From Streptomyces zhaozhouensis (GTDB taxonomy: Bacteria; Actinomycetota; Actinomycetes; Streptomycetales; Streptomycetaceae), in NCBI RefSeq assembly GCF_900230195.1, contig NZ_OCNE01000010.1, positions 1 through 64,000 of the forward strand: 64,000 bases of DNA, in the 5' to 3' direction. The notes below the pieces were generated by a model that was not told where the DNA came from, made no database searches, and saw nothing but the letters and a program-made list of their open reading frames with translations. Below, one piece after another: positions 53,600 through 61,490 of this stretch. The position numbers and the translations under genes were made by a program. The first letter of the stretch is position 1. Every line of letters begins with the position of its first letter.

Positions 53600-54690
53600 C
53601 GTTCATCGGCCGGTCGCTCGTCGTCCGGGGCGCTTGCCCCGGCGACGGCGGTGGCGCGGCGGCGCCGCCACGCGGTCAGGCCGCCGGCGCCCAGCAGCGC
53701 CACCAGCAGGCCCAGGGTGGCGACGGTGCCGGCGGAGGGGCCGCCGGAGTCGTCGCGCGCGGCCGACTCCTCCTCGAACTCCTCGTCGGCGCCGCTCCAT
53801 TCGGCGTCCTCGGTCGGCATCGGCGCCGCCTCGGCGTCCCGCCCGTCGTCGGTGTCCTCGTCCGGCTCCTCGGCCGGCTCCTCCTCGCCCTCCGCGTCGT
53901 GCTCCTCTTCCTCCGCCGCGTCCTGGCCGTCGGGGGTCCCGCTGTCGCCCTCTTCCCCCGCCGTGGCGGCGCCGGGGCCGTCCGGCCGGTCGCCGGGGTC
54001 CGCGCCCGAGCCGGAGGCGCCGCTGTCGCCGCCCGCGCCCCCCGGGCCACCGGGGGCCGAACCGCCCTGGTCGGAACCGGAGTTCGCGTCGCCGCCCGCA
54101 CCGCCGTCGCCGCCGCCGGGGCTCCCGCCCTGGCCGCCGGAGTCGCCCGAGCCCCCGCCGTCCGAGGGCCGCTGCGCGGCCAGCCCCGGGGCAGGGGCCG
54201 TGCCCTCCTCCTGGTTCAACGAGAACGACCAGCCGTCGAAGCTGCCCTCCGGCGGGGTGCGGTAGGTCGCGCCGCGCTGGCTGTAGGTCCAGTTCTCGCC
54301 GTTGCCCGCGTGCCAGTACGACCAGTAGGCGGTCGACGGCGGGGTGTCCACGCACGGCTCGCTGTCCACGCCGGGGCGGCCGTTGATCCGGCAGATGAAC
54401 GCGTCGCCCCAGCGGTTGGTCCCGGCCACCGTGAAGCCCGCGTTGCGCAGCGCCGCCAGCCCGTCCGCCTGCGGTCCGTGCGCGCAGCGCACCACCCGGC
54501 CGCCGCCCAGCTCGCGGAAGTCGACGACCACGGTCACCCCCGAGGCGTCCGGGCAGAAACCGGGGGAGCCGGCGGCCGGCCTGGCCAGCCCGGGGGAGGC
54601 GGCGGAGGCGGGGGAGAGCGGGGCCAACAGGGCGGCCAGCAGCGCCAGCAGCGCACCGAGCGCGGCCGCGCCGACCGGGCGGCGTGCCAT
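53596..54690 (-). CDS. SCO2322 family secreted protein with transcobalamin-like domain
   Basis: A 364-residue exported protein. A signal peptide (LGALLALLAALLAPLSPASA) precedes a domain of about 130 residues with four Cys: GVTVVVDFRELGGGRVVRCA, ALRNAGFTVAGTNRWGDAFI and DTPPSTAYWSYWHAGNGENW, resembling DUF4430/transcobalamin beta domains. A long acidic Gly/Pro/Asp/Glu linker leads to a C-terminal membrane helix (VATLGLLVALLGAGGLTAW) and RRRR, so the domain is held at the membrane. First gene of the operon, 150 bases below the cobalamin riboswitch. Weak ribosome-binding site (AGGT), which suits riboswitch control of translation. Confidence 0.87.
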   Translation of the reverse strand: MARRPVGAAALGALLALLAALLAPLSPASAASPGLARPAAGSPGFCPDASGVTVVVDFRELGGGRVVRCAHGPQADGLAALRNAGFTVAGTNRWGDAFICRINGRPGVDSEPCVDTPPSTAYWSYWHAGNGENWTYSQRGATYRTPPEGSFDGWSFSLNQEEGTAPAPGLAAQRPSDGGGSGDSGGQGGSPGGGDGGAGGDANSGSDQGGSAPGGPGGAGGDSGASGSGADPGDRPDGPGAATAGEEGDSGTPDGQDAAEEEEHDAEGEEEPAEEPDEDTDDGRDAEAAPMPTEDAEWSGADEEFEEESAARDDSGGPSAGTVATLGLLVALLGAGGLTAWRRRRATAVAGASAPDDERPADER

Positions 54691-54754
54691 CGAGGGACCT
54701 GACCTTTCCCAGGCCCGAGGCACGAAGCCCCGTCGCACGCCCGGACATGAGAAA

Positions 54755-54800
54755 CCCCGGCGCACGCGCGACGCGAGCGGCGGGGGTCGGCCAGCCGGGG
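54755..54800 (-). terminator. Possible riboswitch expression-platform hairpin
   Basis: On the minus strand CCCCGGC (54800-54794) can pair with GCCGGGG (54761-54755), followed by TTTCTC. It lies between the riboswitch aptamer and the first gene. It may act as a ligand-dependent terminator; the enclosed 32 bases contain competing GC-rich stems. Confidence 0.4.
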
Positions 54801-54839
54801 GCTGTGGACTCCACGCTGCGAACCATGACAGTGAGAAGT

Positions 54840-54958
54840 GAGAACCACGCGGCGGCCGGGCGATCCGACTCACGACGCCCCCCGGGGACGCCGCACACGG
54901 TTGCAGGTCAGTGCCGGAATCTCACCGGACTTCCCCCGGACCAGACGCGTTCGATTGT
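54840..54958 (-). promoter_or_regulatory. Cobalamin riboswitch
   Basis: Read on the minus strand, the region contains in order GGGGGAAGTCCGGTGAGATT, then CCGGCACTGACCTGCAACCG, and later GTGAGTCGGATCGCCCGGCC. These match the conserved core of the cobalamin (AdoCbl) riboswitch: GGGAAnnCGGTGnnAnTCCGG, the CTGACCCGCAACnGT box, and GAGTCnGAtACCtGCC. CCGG/CCGG form the P3 arm. It lies about 150 bases upstream of a six-gene operon encoding secreted transcobalamin-like proteins and an ECF importer, so high B12 should switch the operon off. Confidence 0.93.
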
Positions 54959-55149
54959 CCATCCGTCGTCGACGGAATCTCCATAAGAGTAGAGAAGAAG
55001 CGTTCATCTGACCAGTCTGGGAACGCCCGTCCGGCCGCCCCCGGAGAACCGCACGGCGGGCCGCGCACGCGGAGCGGCGTCCCCGCCCGCCGGTCGGCCG
55101 GGCGGGAAACCGCTTGCCGCGCGGAGCGGGTGGGCGCTGGGATGGCGGG

Positions 55150-55938
55150 ATGGATGACACGAGCCTCGCCACGCTGCGCGCACGCTACGACCGGGTGCTG
55201 CGCCGCGACGCCGGCCCCGACGAGCCGGGCGCCCGGGTGGAACGCGTCGGCGCCGTGGTGCGCCAGACCAGTGGCCGCGGCGGCTGGAGCGGGGTGGTGT
55301 GGTCCCGGTTCGGCTCGGCGGCCGAGGCGGACGCGGCCATCGCCGCACAGCTGGACCACTTCGGCGCGTGCGGGCTGCCCTTCGAGTGGAAGCTCCACGA
55401 ACACGACCAACCCGCCGACCTCGGTGCCCGGTTGACCGCCGCCGGCTTTCTCGCTGAGGAGTCGGAGACCGTGATGGTCGCCGAGGTGGCGGCGCTGGAC
55501 CGGAAGCCCGTCTGGCCCGAGGGCCTCACCGTGCGGGAGATCACCGACCCGGCGGAGCTGGCCGGCGTGCTCGACGTGCATCGCCGGGTCTTCGGCGGCG
55601 ACCAGGAGCCGCTGCGCCGCCGGCTGACCGCCCAGCTCACCGAGGCGCAGGACACGGTCCGGCTGTCGCTGGTGTGCGCGGGCGAACTCCCGGTCTGCGC
55701 GGCCCGGTTGGAGCTGGACCCGGGGTCCGGCTTCGCCGGCCTCTGGGGCGGCGGGACCCTCCCCGAGTGGCGCGGCAGGGGCGTCTACCGGGCCCTGGTG
55801 GCCCATCGCGCGGCGCGGGCCGAGCGGGCTGGCGCCCGCTGGCTGCACGTCGACGCCTCCGCCGAGAGCCGCCCCATCCTGGAACGCCTCGGCTTCCGCC
55901 CACTGGCCGTCACCACCCCGTACCTGAGTCCTCGTTGA
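55150..55938 (+). CDS. GNAT family N-acetyltransferase
   Basis: A 262-residue protein. The C-terminal half (residues about 125-262) is a GNAT domain with the acetyl-CoA loop WRGRGVYRALVAHRAARA and HVDASAESRPILERLGFRPL. The N-terminal half (FGSAAEADAAIAAQLDHFGA, GLPFEWKLHEHDQPADLGARL) is a degenerate partner domain seen in other Streptomyces GNATs. The ATG at 55150 has only GGGATGG upstream. The acceptor is unknown. It is divergent from the B12 operon, with the riboswitch leader and promoters between them. Confidence 0.88.
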   Translation: MDDTSLATLRARYDRVLRRDAGPDEPGARVERVGAVVRQTSGRGGWSGVVWSRFGSAAEADAAIAAQLDHFGACGLPFEWKLHEHDQPADLGARLTAAGFLAEESETVMVAEVAALDRKPVWPEGLTVREITDPAELAGVLDVHRRVFGGDQEPLRRRLTAQLTEAQDTVRLSLVCAGELPVCAARLELDPGSGFAGLWGGGTLPEWRGRGVYRALVAHRAARAERAGARWLHVDASAESRPILERLGFRPLAVTTPYLSPR

Positions 55939-56050
55939 GAGGACGGCCTGGCGCGGCCGGAGCCGAGGCGGTACCGTCCGAACGGACGCGTCCTCACCCG
56001 CCCCGCGCCAACGACCGGGGCCTCACGGGGGGTTGAAAGGTGCGTGCCCG

Positions 56051-56239
56051 ATGACGTACGGGCTCGTCTCCGCGACAGCGGTCCTTCTCTACGGCGGCAC
56101 GGTCTCCCTGCTCGCCCTCACCGCCACCTTCGCCCGGCGCGCCACCCTGCGCAGGGACGCCCGCGCCTCCCTCGCCGTCCTCGTGCGCGCGGGACGGCCG
56201 GAGGGGGCGTCCGAGGGGGCGGAGGCGGACGGTCCGTAG
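56051..56239 (+). CDS. Small single-pass membrane protein
   Basis: 62 residues: a hydrophobic N-terminal helix (GLVSATAVLLYGGTVSLLALTA), a basic stretch (RRATLRRDARA) and an acidic tail. GAAAGG lies ten bases before the ATG. A short inverted repeat CGTCCG-AA-CGGACG (55975-55988) lies upstream. I do not recognise the family. The N-terminal membrane helix followed by positive residues suggests an N-out small membrane protein. Confidence 0.55.
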   Translation: MTYGLVSATAVLLYGGTVSLLALTATFARRATLRRDARASLAVLVRAGRPEGASEGAEADGP

Positions 56240-56261
56240 CGGGGGCGTGCGGCGAGCGTGT

Positions 56262-56282
56262 GCCCCGGCCGGGGACCGGGGC
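56262..56282. terminator. Hairpin between convergent genes
   Basis: GCCCCGG (56262-56268) pairs with CCGGGGC (56276-56282) across a 7-nt loop, directly between the small membrane protein stop and the stop of the minus-strand two-domain protein. It probably serves both directions. Confidence 0.6.
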
Positions 56283-56289
56283 CCCGCGT

Positions 56290-56916
56290 TCAGAAGGCGG
56301 CGGCGGTCCCGAAGAGCGCGGGGTGCGCGGCGGCGCGGTCGGGCAGGGGCGGGAAGCCCCGCCGGCGCGCGTCGTCGTCCGCCGCGCGCCAGGAGTCGAC
56401 GTCGTCCCAGTGCGCCACCAACACCAGCGGGAAGCGGGCGTCCGGGGCCACCGCGCGATGCAGCCGGCCGTCACGGAAGCCGGGCGCCCGGGTCAACGGC
56501 TCCGCGTGGTCGCGCCAGAGCGGCAGAAAGGCGTCGACCCGTTCCCCCGGCAGCTCGAAGGCGTTGACGAAGGTGACCTCCGGCCCCGCGCCGGAGCCGT
56601 CGCCCGGCGCGGTGAACTCGGCCGCCACGTCGTACCACCCGCCGTACACGGTGGCATAGCCGCTCGTGGTGGCCGCCGAAGCGGTGAAGGCGGGGTGCGC
56701 CAGGGCCTCGTCCCTGGCCTCGACGCTGTCCCAGTGCGCCACGTTGACCAGGCCGAACGGGGACTCCGGGGAGAGGCGGCGGTGCAGTCGCGCGTCGCGG
56801 AACCCGGGAGCGGTGCGGATGAGCCCGACGCGCTCGCGCCAGCGTGCCACGGACTCGTCGATCCGTTCCTCGGGCAGTTCCCACACGTCGATGAGGGTGC
56901 TTCCGTTGTCAGTCAC
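56290..56916 (-). CDS. Two-domain ABM (antibiotic biosynthesis monooxygenase)-like protein
   Basis: A 208-residue protein made of two similar halves. Each has the dimeric ferredoxin-like alpha/beta pattern: LIDVWELPEERIDESVARWRERVGLIRTAPGFRDARLHRRL with LVNVAHWDSVEARDEAL in the first, and FVNAFELPGERVDAFLPLWRDHAEPLTRAPGFRDGRLHRAV with LVAHWDDVDSWRAA in the second. The internal duplication replaces the usual homodimer. GTG at 56916 with AGGA. Members are cofactor-free oxygenases, haem-degrading enzymes or of unknown role; no catalytic residue can be assigned. Confidence 0.8.
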   Translation of the reverse strand: MTDNGSTLIDVWELPEERIDESVARWRERVGLIRTAPGFRDARLHRRLSPESPFGLVNVAHWDSVEARDEALAHPAFTASAATTSGYATVYGGWYDVAAEFTAPGDGSGAGPEVTFVNAFELPGERVDAFLPLWRDHAEPLTRAPGFRDGRLHRAVAPDARFPLVLVAHWDDVDSWRAADDDARRRGFPPLPDRAAAHPALFGTAAAF

Positions 56917-57005
56917 CGCGCCATCCTGAAACCTCAACCGCGCGTGAAGTCAAGCCGGTTCCGGCCGCGCCGCCGACCCGCGCCCGGACACCCCCGACGG
57001 GCGCG

Positions 57006-57866
57006 CTACCCCCCGCCCCGCGTCCGCGCGGCCAGCGCCAACGTGCGGCGCGCGCCCGCGACGACCGCCGCGTCGACGAAGCGGCCGTCGGGGAGGGCGA
57101 GCGCGCCGGCGTCCGTCGCGGCCGCCGCCGTGATCTCGTCGGCCGCCGCGACCTCCTCGGCGGTGGGGGCGAACGCCTCCTCGATCACGGGGAGTTGACG
57201 CGGATGGATGGCAGCCCTTCCGAAGAGGCCGAGGGCGCGGCCCCGCGCGCAGGAGGCCGCGAGGCCCGCCAGGTCGCGCACGTCCGGGTAGACGGACTGG
57301 GCCGGCGGTTCGAGGCCGGCGGCCCGCGCCGCGACCACCGCGCGGCCCCTGGCCCAGGCCAGCCCCGCCTCGTCGGCCACGCCCAGCTCCGCCCGCAGGT
57401 CGGCCTCGCCGAGGGCCAGCCCGGCGACCGCCGGATGCCCCTCGGCGATGGCGAAGGCCCGCTCAAGCCCCACCGCGCTCTCCAACAGCGGCCAGAGCTC
57501 CGGCACCGCGTCGCCGGCCCACCCGGCGACCGCCGCCAGCTCCTGGGGCGAACGGGTCTTGGGCAGCCGCAGCCCGGCCAGCCCCGGGAGCCCCGCGAGC
57601 CGTTCGACCTCGCGCCTGGCCAACGGCCCGTCCAGCGCGTTGATCCGCACCTGCACCGGTACCGGCTGGCGCTCCGTCAGCAGCTCGGCGGCGGCGTCCA
57701 GGGCGCGCCCCTTGCGCTCGGGGGCGACCGCGTCCTCCAGGTCGACGATCACCACGTCCGCGCCGGAACGCAGCGCCTTCGCCACCACCTCGGGGCGGTC
57801 GCCCGGCGCGTAGAGCCAGGTCAGTGCCACGGCGGGCGGGGTCGCACGGCTCTCGGCGGCGTTCAC
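57006..57866 (-). CDS. CoA ester lyase, HpcH/HpaI aldolase family (CitE-like)
   Basis: A 286-residue TIM barrel. LTWLYAPGDRPEVVAKAL, DVVIVDLEDAVAPERKGRAL (metal-binding Glu-Asp), VQVRINALDG, LPKTRSPQEL and LESAVGLERAFAIAEG are CitE/malyl-CoA-lyase motifs, as is GLFGRAAIHPRQLPVIEEAF. It cleaves or condenses a beta-hydroxyacyl-CoA. GTG start overlapping the CoA-transferase stop (GTGA). As last gene of the operon it probably acts on the CoA thioester made by that transferase. Confidence 0.9.
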   Translation of the reverse strand: MNAAESRATPPAVALTWLYAPGDRPEVVAKALRSGADVVIVDLEDAVAPERKGRALDAAAELLTERQPVPVQVRINALDGPLARREVERLAGLPGLAGLRLPKTRSPQELAAVAGWAGDAVPELWPLLESAVGLERAFAIAEGHPAVAGLALGEADLRAELGVADEAGLAWARGRAVVAARAAGLEPPAQSVYPDVRDLAGLAASCARGRALGLFGRAAIHPRQLPVIEEAFAPTAEEVAAADEITAAAATDAGALALPDGRFVDAAVVAGARRTLALAARTRGGG

Positions 57867-59143
57867 AGCGTGCCCTCCGCGCGCAGCCGGGCGATCTCCT
57901 CGGCGGGAACGCCCAGTTCGTCGAGGACCGCGTCGGTGTCGGCGCCGTGCGGCCGGCCGGCCCAGCGGATCGCGCCGGGCGTCTCGGAGAGCCGGAAGAG
58001 GACGTTCTGCATCCGCACCGTGCCCAGCTCCTCGTCCTCGACCTCGGCGATCGTGCCCAGCGCCCGGTACTGCGGATCGGTGAAGACGTCCCGCACGTCG
58101 TGGATCGGGGCGATCGCCGCCTGGGCCTCCTCGAAGGCCGCGATGACCGCGTCCCGTTCGTGGCGGGCGATCCAGGAGCCGACCGCCGCGTCCAGCTCGT
58201 CGGCGTGCGCGGCGCGGCCGGAGCCGGTGGCGAACCACTCCTCCTCGATCAGCTCCGGCCGGCCGACCAGCCGCATCACCCGCTCGGCGATCGACTGGGC
58301 CGAGGTGGAGACCGCCACCCAGTGCCCGTCGGCCGTCCGGTAGGTGTTGCGCGGCGCGTTGTTGGTCGAACGGTTGCCCGTGCGGGGCTGGACGTAGCCG
58401 AGCTGGTCGTACCAGAGCGGCTGCGGGCCGAGCACGGTCAGCAGCGGCTCGATGATCGCCATGTCCACGACCTGGCCGTGCCCGGTGGCCGCCCGGCCGG
58501 CCAGCGCCGTCATCACCGCGTACGCCGTGGTCAGCGCCGCGATCGAGTCGGCCAGCCCGAACGGCGGCAACGTCGGCGGCCCGTCCGGCTCCCCGGTGAT
58601 GGCGGCGAAGCCGCTCATCGCCTCGGCCAGCGTGCCGAACCCGGGCCGGCGCGCGTACGGCCCGAACTGGCCGAAGCCGGTGACCCGGGCCAGCACCAAC
58701 CGCGGGTTGACCGCGTGCAGTTCGTCCGGGCCCAGGCCCCAGCGCTCCAGGGTGCCGGGCCGGAAGTTCTCGATCACCACGTCCGCGTCGGCCGCGAGCC
58801 GCAGCAGCAGCGCGCGGCCCTCGGGCGTGGAGAGGTCGAGGGTGACGTTGCGCTTGTTGCGGCCCAGCAGCTTCCACCACAGGCCGACGCCGTCCTTGTC
58901 CGGGCCGTGGCCCCGGGACGGGTCGGGCCTGCGCGGGTGCTCGACCTTGATCACCTCGGCGCCGAAGTCGCCCAGCAGGGTGGCGGCCAGCGGGCCGGCG
59001 AAGAGGGTGGCCAGGTCCAGCACCCGCAGCCCGGCCAGCGGGCCCGGTCGCCCGGTCCCGGGCGCGGCGTCGGTGGCGGGGGCGGCGTCGGTGGCGGGGG
59101 CGTGCGGCGGGTCGGTCACGGGCTGGTGCGCGGGAGCGTTCAC
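57863..59143 (-). CDS. CaiB/BaiF family (class III) CoA-transferase
   Basis: A 426-residue protein. After about 34 Ala/Pro-rich residues with a duplicated ATDAAP, the transferase core begins: GLRVLDLATLFAGPLAATLLGDFGAEVIKVEHP, LLGRNKRNVTLDL and ENFRPGTLERWGLGPDEL. The catalytic Asp is probably Asp199 in FGLADSIAAL. It transfers CoA between carboxylic acids. GTG start overlapping the ribokinase stop; ribosome-binding site poor, so translation is probably coupled. It activates an acid for the lyase encoded next. Confidence 0.92.
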   Translation of the reverse strand: MNAPAHQPVTDPPHAPATDAAPATDAAPGTGRPGPLAGLRVLDLATLFAGPLAATLLGDFGAEVIKVEHPRRPDPSRGHGPDKDGVGLWWKLLGRNKRNVTLDLSTPEGRALLLRLAADADVVIENFRPGTLERWGLGPDELHAVNPRLVLARVTGFGQFGPYARRPGFGTLAEAMSGFAAITGEPDGPPTLPPFGLADSIAALTTAYAVMTALAGRAATGHGQVVDMAIIEPLLTVLGPQPLWYDQLGYVQPRTGNRSTNNAPRNTYRTADGHWVAVSTSAQSIAERVMRLVGRPELIEEEWFATGSGRAAHADELDAAVGSWIARHERDAVIAAFEEAQAAIAPIHDVRDVFTDPQYRALGTIAEVEDEELGTVRMQNVLFRLSETPGAIRWAGRPHGADTDAVLDELGVPAEEIARLRAEGTL

Positions 59144-60072
59144 GAGGCGGTCCAGGTGGTCGGCGCGGTGCTGTGCAGGAGATCGATCTCGGCGCGCCCC
59201 GGCATCGAGGCCGAGGCGCCGGGACGGCTGACGGAGAGCGCGGCGGCGGCCGAGGCCCAGGACATGGCCCCGGGCATGGGCCGGCCCTCGCCGGCGGCCA
59301 CCGCCAGCGCGCCCACGAAGGTGTCGCCGGCCGCCGTGCTGTCCACCGCCCGCACCCGCACCGCCGGCACGCTGACCGGCTCGGAGACGCGGGAGGCGTA
59401 CAGGCTGCCGGCCGCGCCCAGGGTGATCACCACCTCGGGCACGAGATCCAACAGCGCGCGGGCGGCGGCCAACGGCTCCGAGGTGCCGGTCAGCGCGGCC
59501 GCCTCGTGCTCGTTGGGCACCAACAGGTCGACGAGCGAGAGCAGTTCGTCGGGCAGCGGACGGACGGGCGCCGGCGTGAGCACCGTGCGCACCCCGTGCG
59601 CGCGGGCGGCGCGCGCCCCGGCGAGCACGGCCTCGGACGGCAGCTCCAACTGCATCAGCAGCGCGTCGGCCGCCGCGATCCTGGCCTCGTCGCCGGCCGC
59701 CAGGCCGGTCACGGTGCCGTTGGCGCCCGGTACCACGACGATCGCGTTGCCGCCCTCGTCGTCGACCACGATGTGGGCGACGCCGCTGGCGCCCGGCACC
59801 GTGCGCAGCCCCTCGACGTCCACGCCCGCCTCCGCGAGCGCGGCGCGCAGCCGGGGCGCGAACGCGTCGTCCCCGACCGCGCCGATCATGGTGACGGCGC
59901 CCCCGGCACGGGCGGCGGCGATCGCCTGGTTGGCGCCCTTGCCACCGGGCAGGGTGCGGAACTCCCTGCCGGAGACCGTCTCCCCGCGGCGCGGGGCGAC
60001 GGCCGTGTAGGCGACCAGGTCCATGTTGGTGGAGCCGAGGACCGCGACGGTGGTGGCACGGTGTTCGGTCAT
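59140..60072 (-). CDS. rbsK: Ribokinase
   Basis: A 310-residue PfkB-family kinase. VAVLGSTNMDLVAYTAVAPRRGET and GGKGANQA (43-50) are ribokinase signatures; NEHEAAALTG and VDSTAAGDTFVGAL follow, with catalytic base Asp250. The usual DTTGAGD is DSTAAGD here. It phosphorylates D-ribose, or a related pentose or nucleoside, with ATP. ATGA overlap with the preceding ADP-ribosylglycohydrolase-family gene. No ribose transporter is present, so the ribose probably comes from the glycohydrolases in the same operon. Confidence 0.92.
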   Translation of the reverse strand: MTEHRATTVAVLGSTNMDLVAYTAVAPRRGETVSGREFRTLPGGKGANQAIAAARAGGAVTMIGAVGDDAFAPRLRAALAEAGVDVEGLRTVPGASGVAHIVVDDEGGNAIVVVPGANGTVTGLAAGDEARIAAADALLMQLELPSEAVLAGARAARAHGVRTVLTPAPVRPLPDELLSLVDLLVPNEHEAAALTGTSEPLAAARALLDLVPEVVITLGAAGSLYASRVSEPVSVPAVRVRAVDSTAAGDTFVGALAVAAGEGRPMPGAMSWASAAAALSVSRPGASASMPGRAEIDLLHSTAPTTWTAS

Positions 60073-61490
60073 GATGCCTCCCGGGACGTGGCGTTCTCCG
60101 CCGCTTCGGACGCCGTGGCGACCTCGCGGGTCAGGGCGGCGAGCCGGTCGAAGCCGACGCCGTCGAAGTCGGCGACCGAGCTGGCCAGCCGGTTGCGCAG
60201 CGGCGCCGTCCAGCGGGTCGGCAGCGCCTCGGGGGAGCCGGCCAGCGCGCCGGCGATCGAGCCGGCGGTCGCCCCGTTGGAGTCGGTGTCCAGGCCGGCG
60301 GCCACCGCACGGCAGATGGAGCCGCCGAAGTCGCCGTCGGCGTGGGTGAGCGCGGCGGCCAGCAGAGCCGCGTTGGGCAGCGCGTGCACCCAGTGGTGGT
60401 CGGCGAAGTGTGCGTGCAACGTGTCCACCGCCGCGTCGAACTCCCCGTGCGCGCGGGCCGCCTCGACGCCCAGCCGGACGGCGCGCGCGTAACGGGACTC
60501 GGGCGGCACCACGTCCAGCCCGGCCGCCAGACAGGCGTGCGCGTCGGCGGTCCCGGTCATGGCGACCGCGACGGCGGCCGCCACGAACATCGCGCCGTAG
60601 ACCCCGTTGGCCGTGTGGGTCAACACGGCGTCCCGGTGGGCGAGTTCGGCCGCCCGGCCGGGGTCGCCCGGGTGGGTCCAGCCGAAGACGTCCGCCCGGA
60701 TCTGGGCGCCGATCCACTCCCGGAACGGGTTGCGGTGGGTCGCCGTCGCCGGCGGCTCGACGCCGGCCAGCAGATTGCGGTAGGCGACCCGCTCGGCGGT
60801 GAAGGTCCGTCCGGCCGGCAGCTCGTCCAGCCAGAGCGAGGCCACGTCGGACGTCGTGAAGCCGGTGCCGTACCGGCGCAGCAACAGCAGGTTCAACAGG
60901 GGGTAGTTGAGGTCGTCGTCCTCCGGCGCCCCGTCGATGTTCTCGGCCAGCGAGGTGGGGGCCGAGCGACGGTTCCACGGGTGGGCGGCCAGCAGCGAGG
61001 CCGGCACGCCACGGGCGGTGAACCAGTCGCGCAACGGCCAGTTGCCCGTCGCCCGCCCCAACTCCCTGATGGCCGCCAGCGGCAGCTTCTCCACCGGCTT
61101 GCCCAGCACACACCCGGCGGCCCGTCCCAGCCACGCCGCGTGCAGGCGCTCCGTCGCCGGAGGCGTCGAACGCGCCGGCGGCGACGGCCAGTTACGGCAG
61201 GCGGCGCGGATCGCCGCCAGCCCGGTCGGCTCCCGCTCCGCCCAGGGCGAGGGCAGGGCCGCCAGCTCGTCCAGCAGCTCGCCGGCCAGCGCGCGCAGCG
61301 CCGGCGGCGCGGGCCGCGGCGAGGCGCCGGCCCGCTCCGGCGCGCGATGCCCCCCGGCCGCAAGCCAGCGCCGTTCCACCGCACCGCTGTCGCGTCCGTC
61401 CTGGGCCGCCTGCGCCAACTCGTGCCCGACCAGATCCTCCGGCTGCACCCAGGTCAGCCGCAGCGCCGGTCCCCCTGGCGCGCCGGCCAT
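60069..61490 (-). CDS. ADP-ribosylglycohydrolase family protein A
   Basis: A 473-residue protein. About 130 residues of non-conserved N-terminal sequence precede the fold, which opens with AWLGRAAGCVLGKPVEKLPL. The metal sites are PEDDDLNYPLLNLLLL and GLDTDSNGATAGSIAGALAGSPEALPTRW. The EDDD-N form and GCxLGKPVE loop define a bacterial subfamily different from DraG. It is expected to hydrolyse an N- or O-ribosyl bond using Mg2+. The start shares one base with the stop of the preceding family member (TGATG). Confidence 0.88.
   Translation of the reverse strand: MAGAPGGPALRLTWVQPEDLVGHELAQAAQDGRDSGAVERRWLAAGGHRAPERAGASPRPAPPALRALAGELLDELAALPSPWAEREPTGLAAIRAACRNWPSPPARSTPPATERLHAAWLGRAAGCVLGKPVEKLPLAAIRELGRATGNWPLRDWFTARGVPASLLAAHPWNRRSAPTSLAENIDGAPEDDDLNYPLLNLLLLRRYGTGFTTSDVASLWLDELPAGRTFTAERVAYRNLLAGVEPPATATHRNPFREWIGAQIRADVFGWTHPGDPGRAAELAHRDAVLTHTANGVYGAMFVAAAVAVAMTGTADAHACLAAGLDVVPPESRYARAVRLGVEAARAHGEFDAAVDTLHAHFADHHWVHALPNAALLAAALTHADGDFGGSICRAVAAGLDTDSNGATAGSIAGALAGSPEALPTRWTAPLRNRLASSVADFDGVGFDRLAALTREVATASEAAENATSREAS

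Noticed and set aside
59140..60072. Ribose transport operon
   Set aside because: The ribokinase has no ABC ribose transporter or RbsD neighbour; its coupling to glycohydrolases points to internal ribose release.
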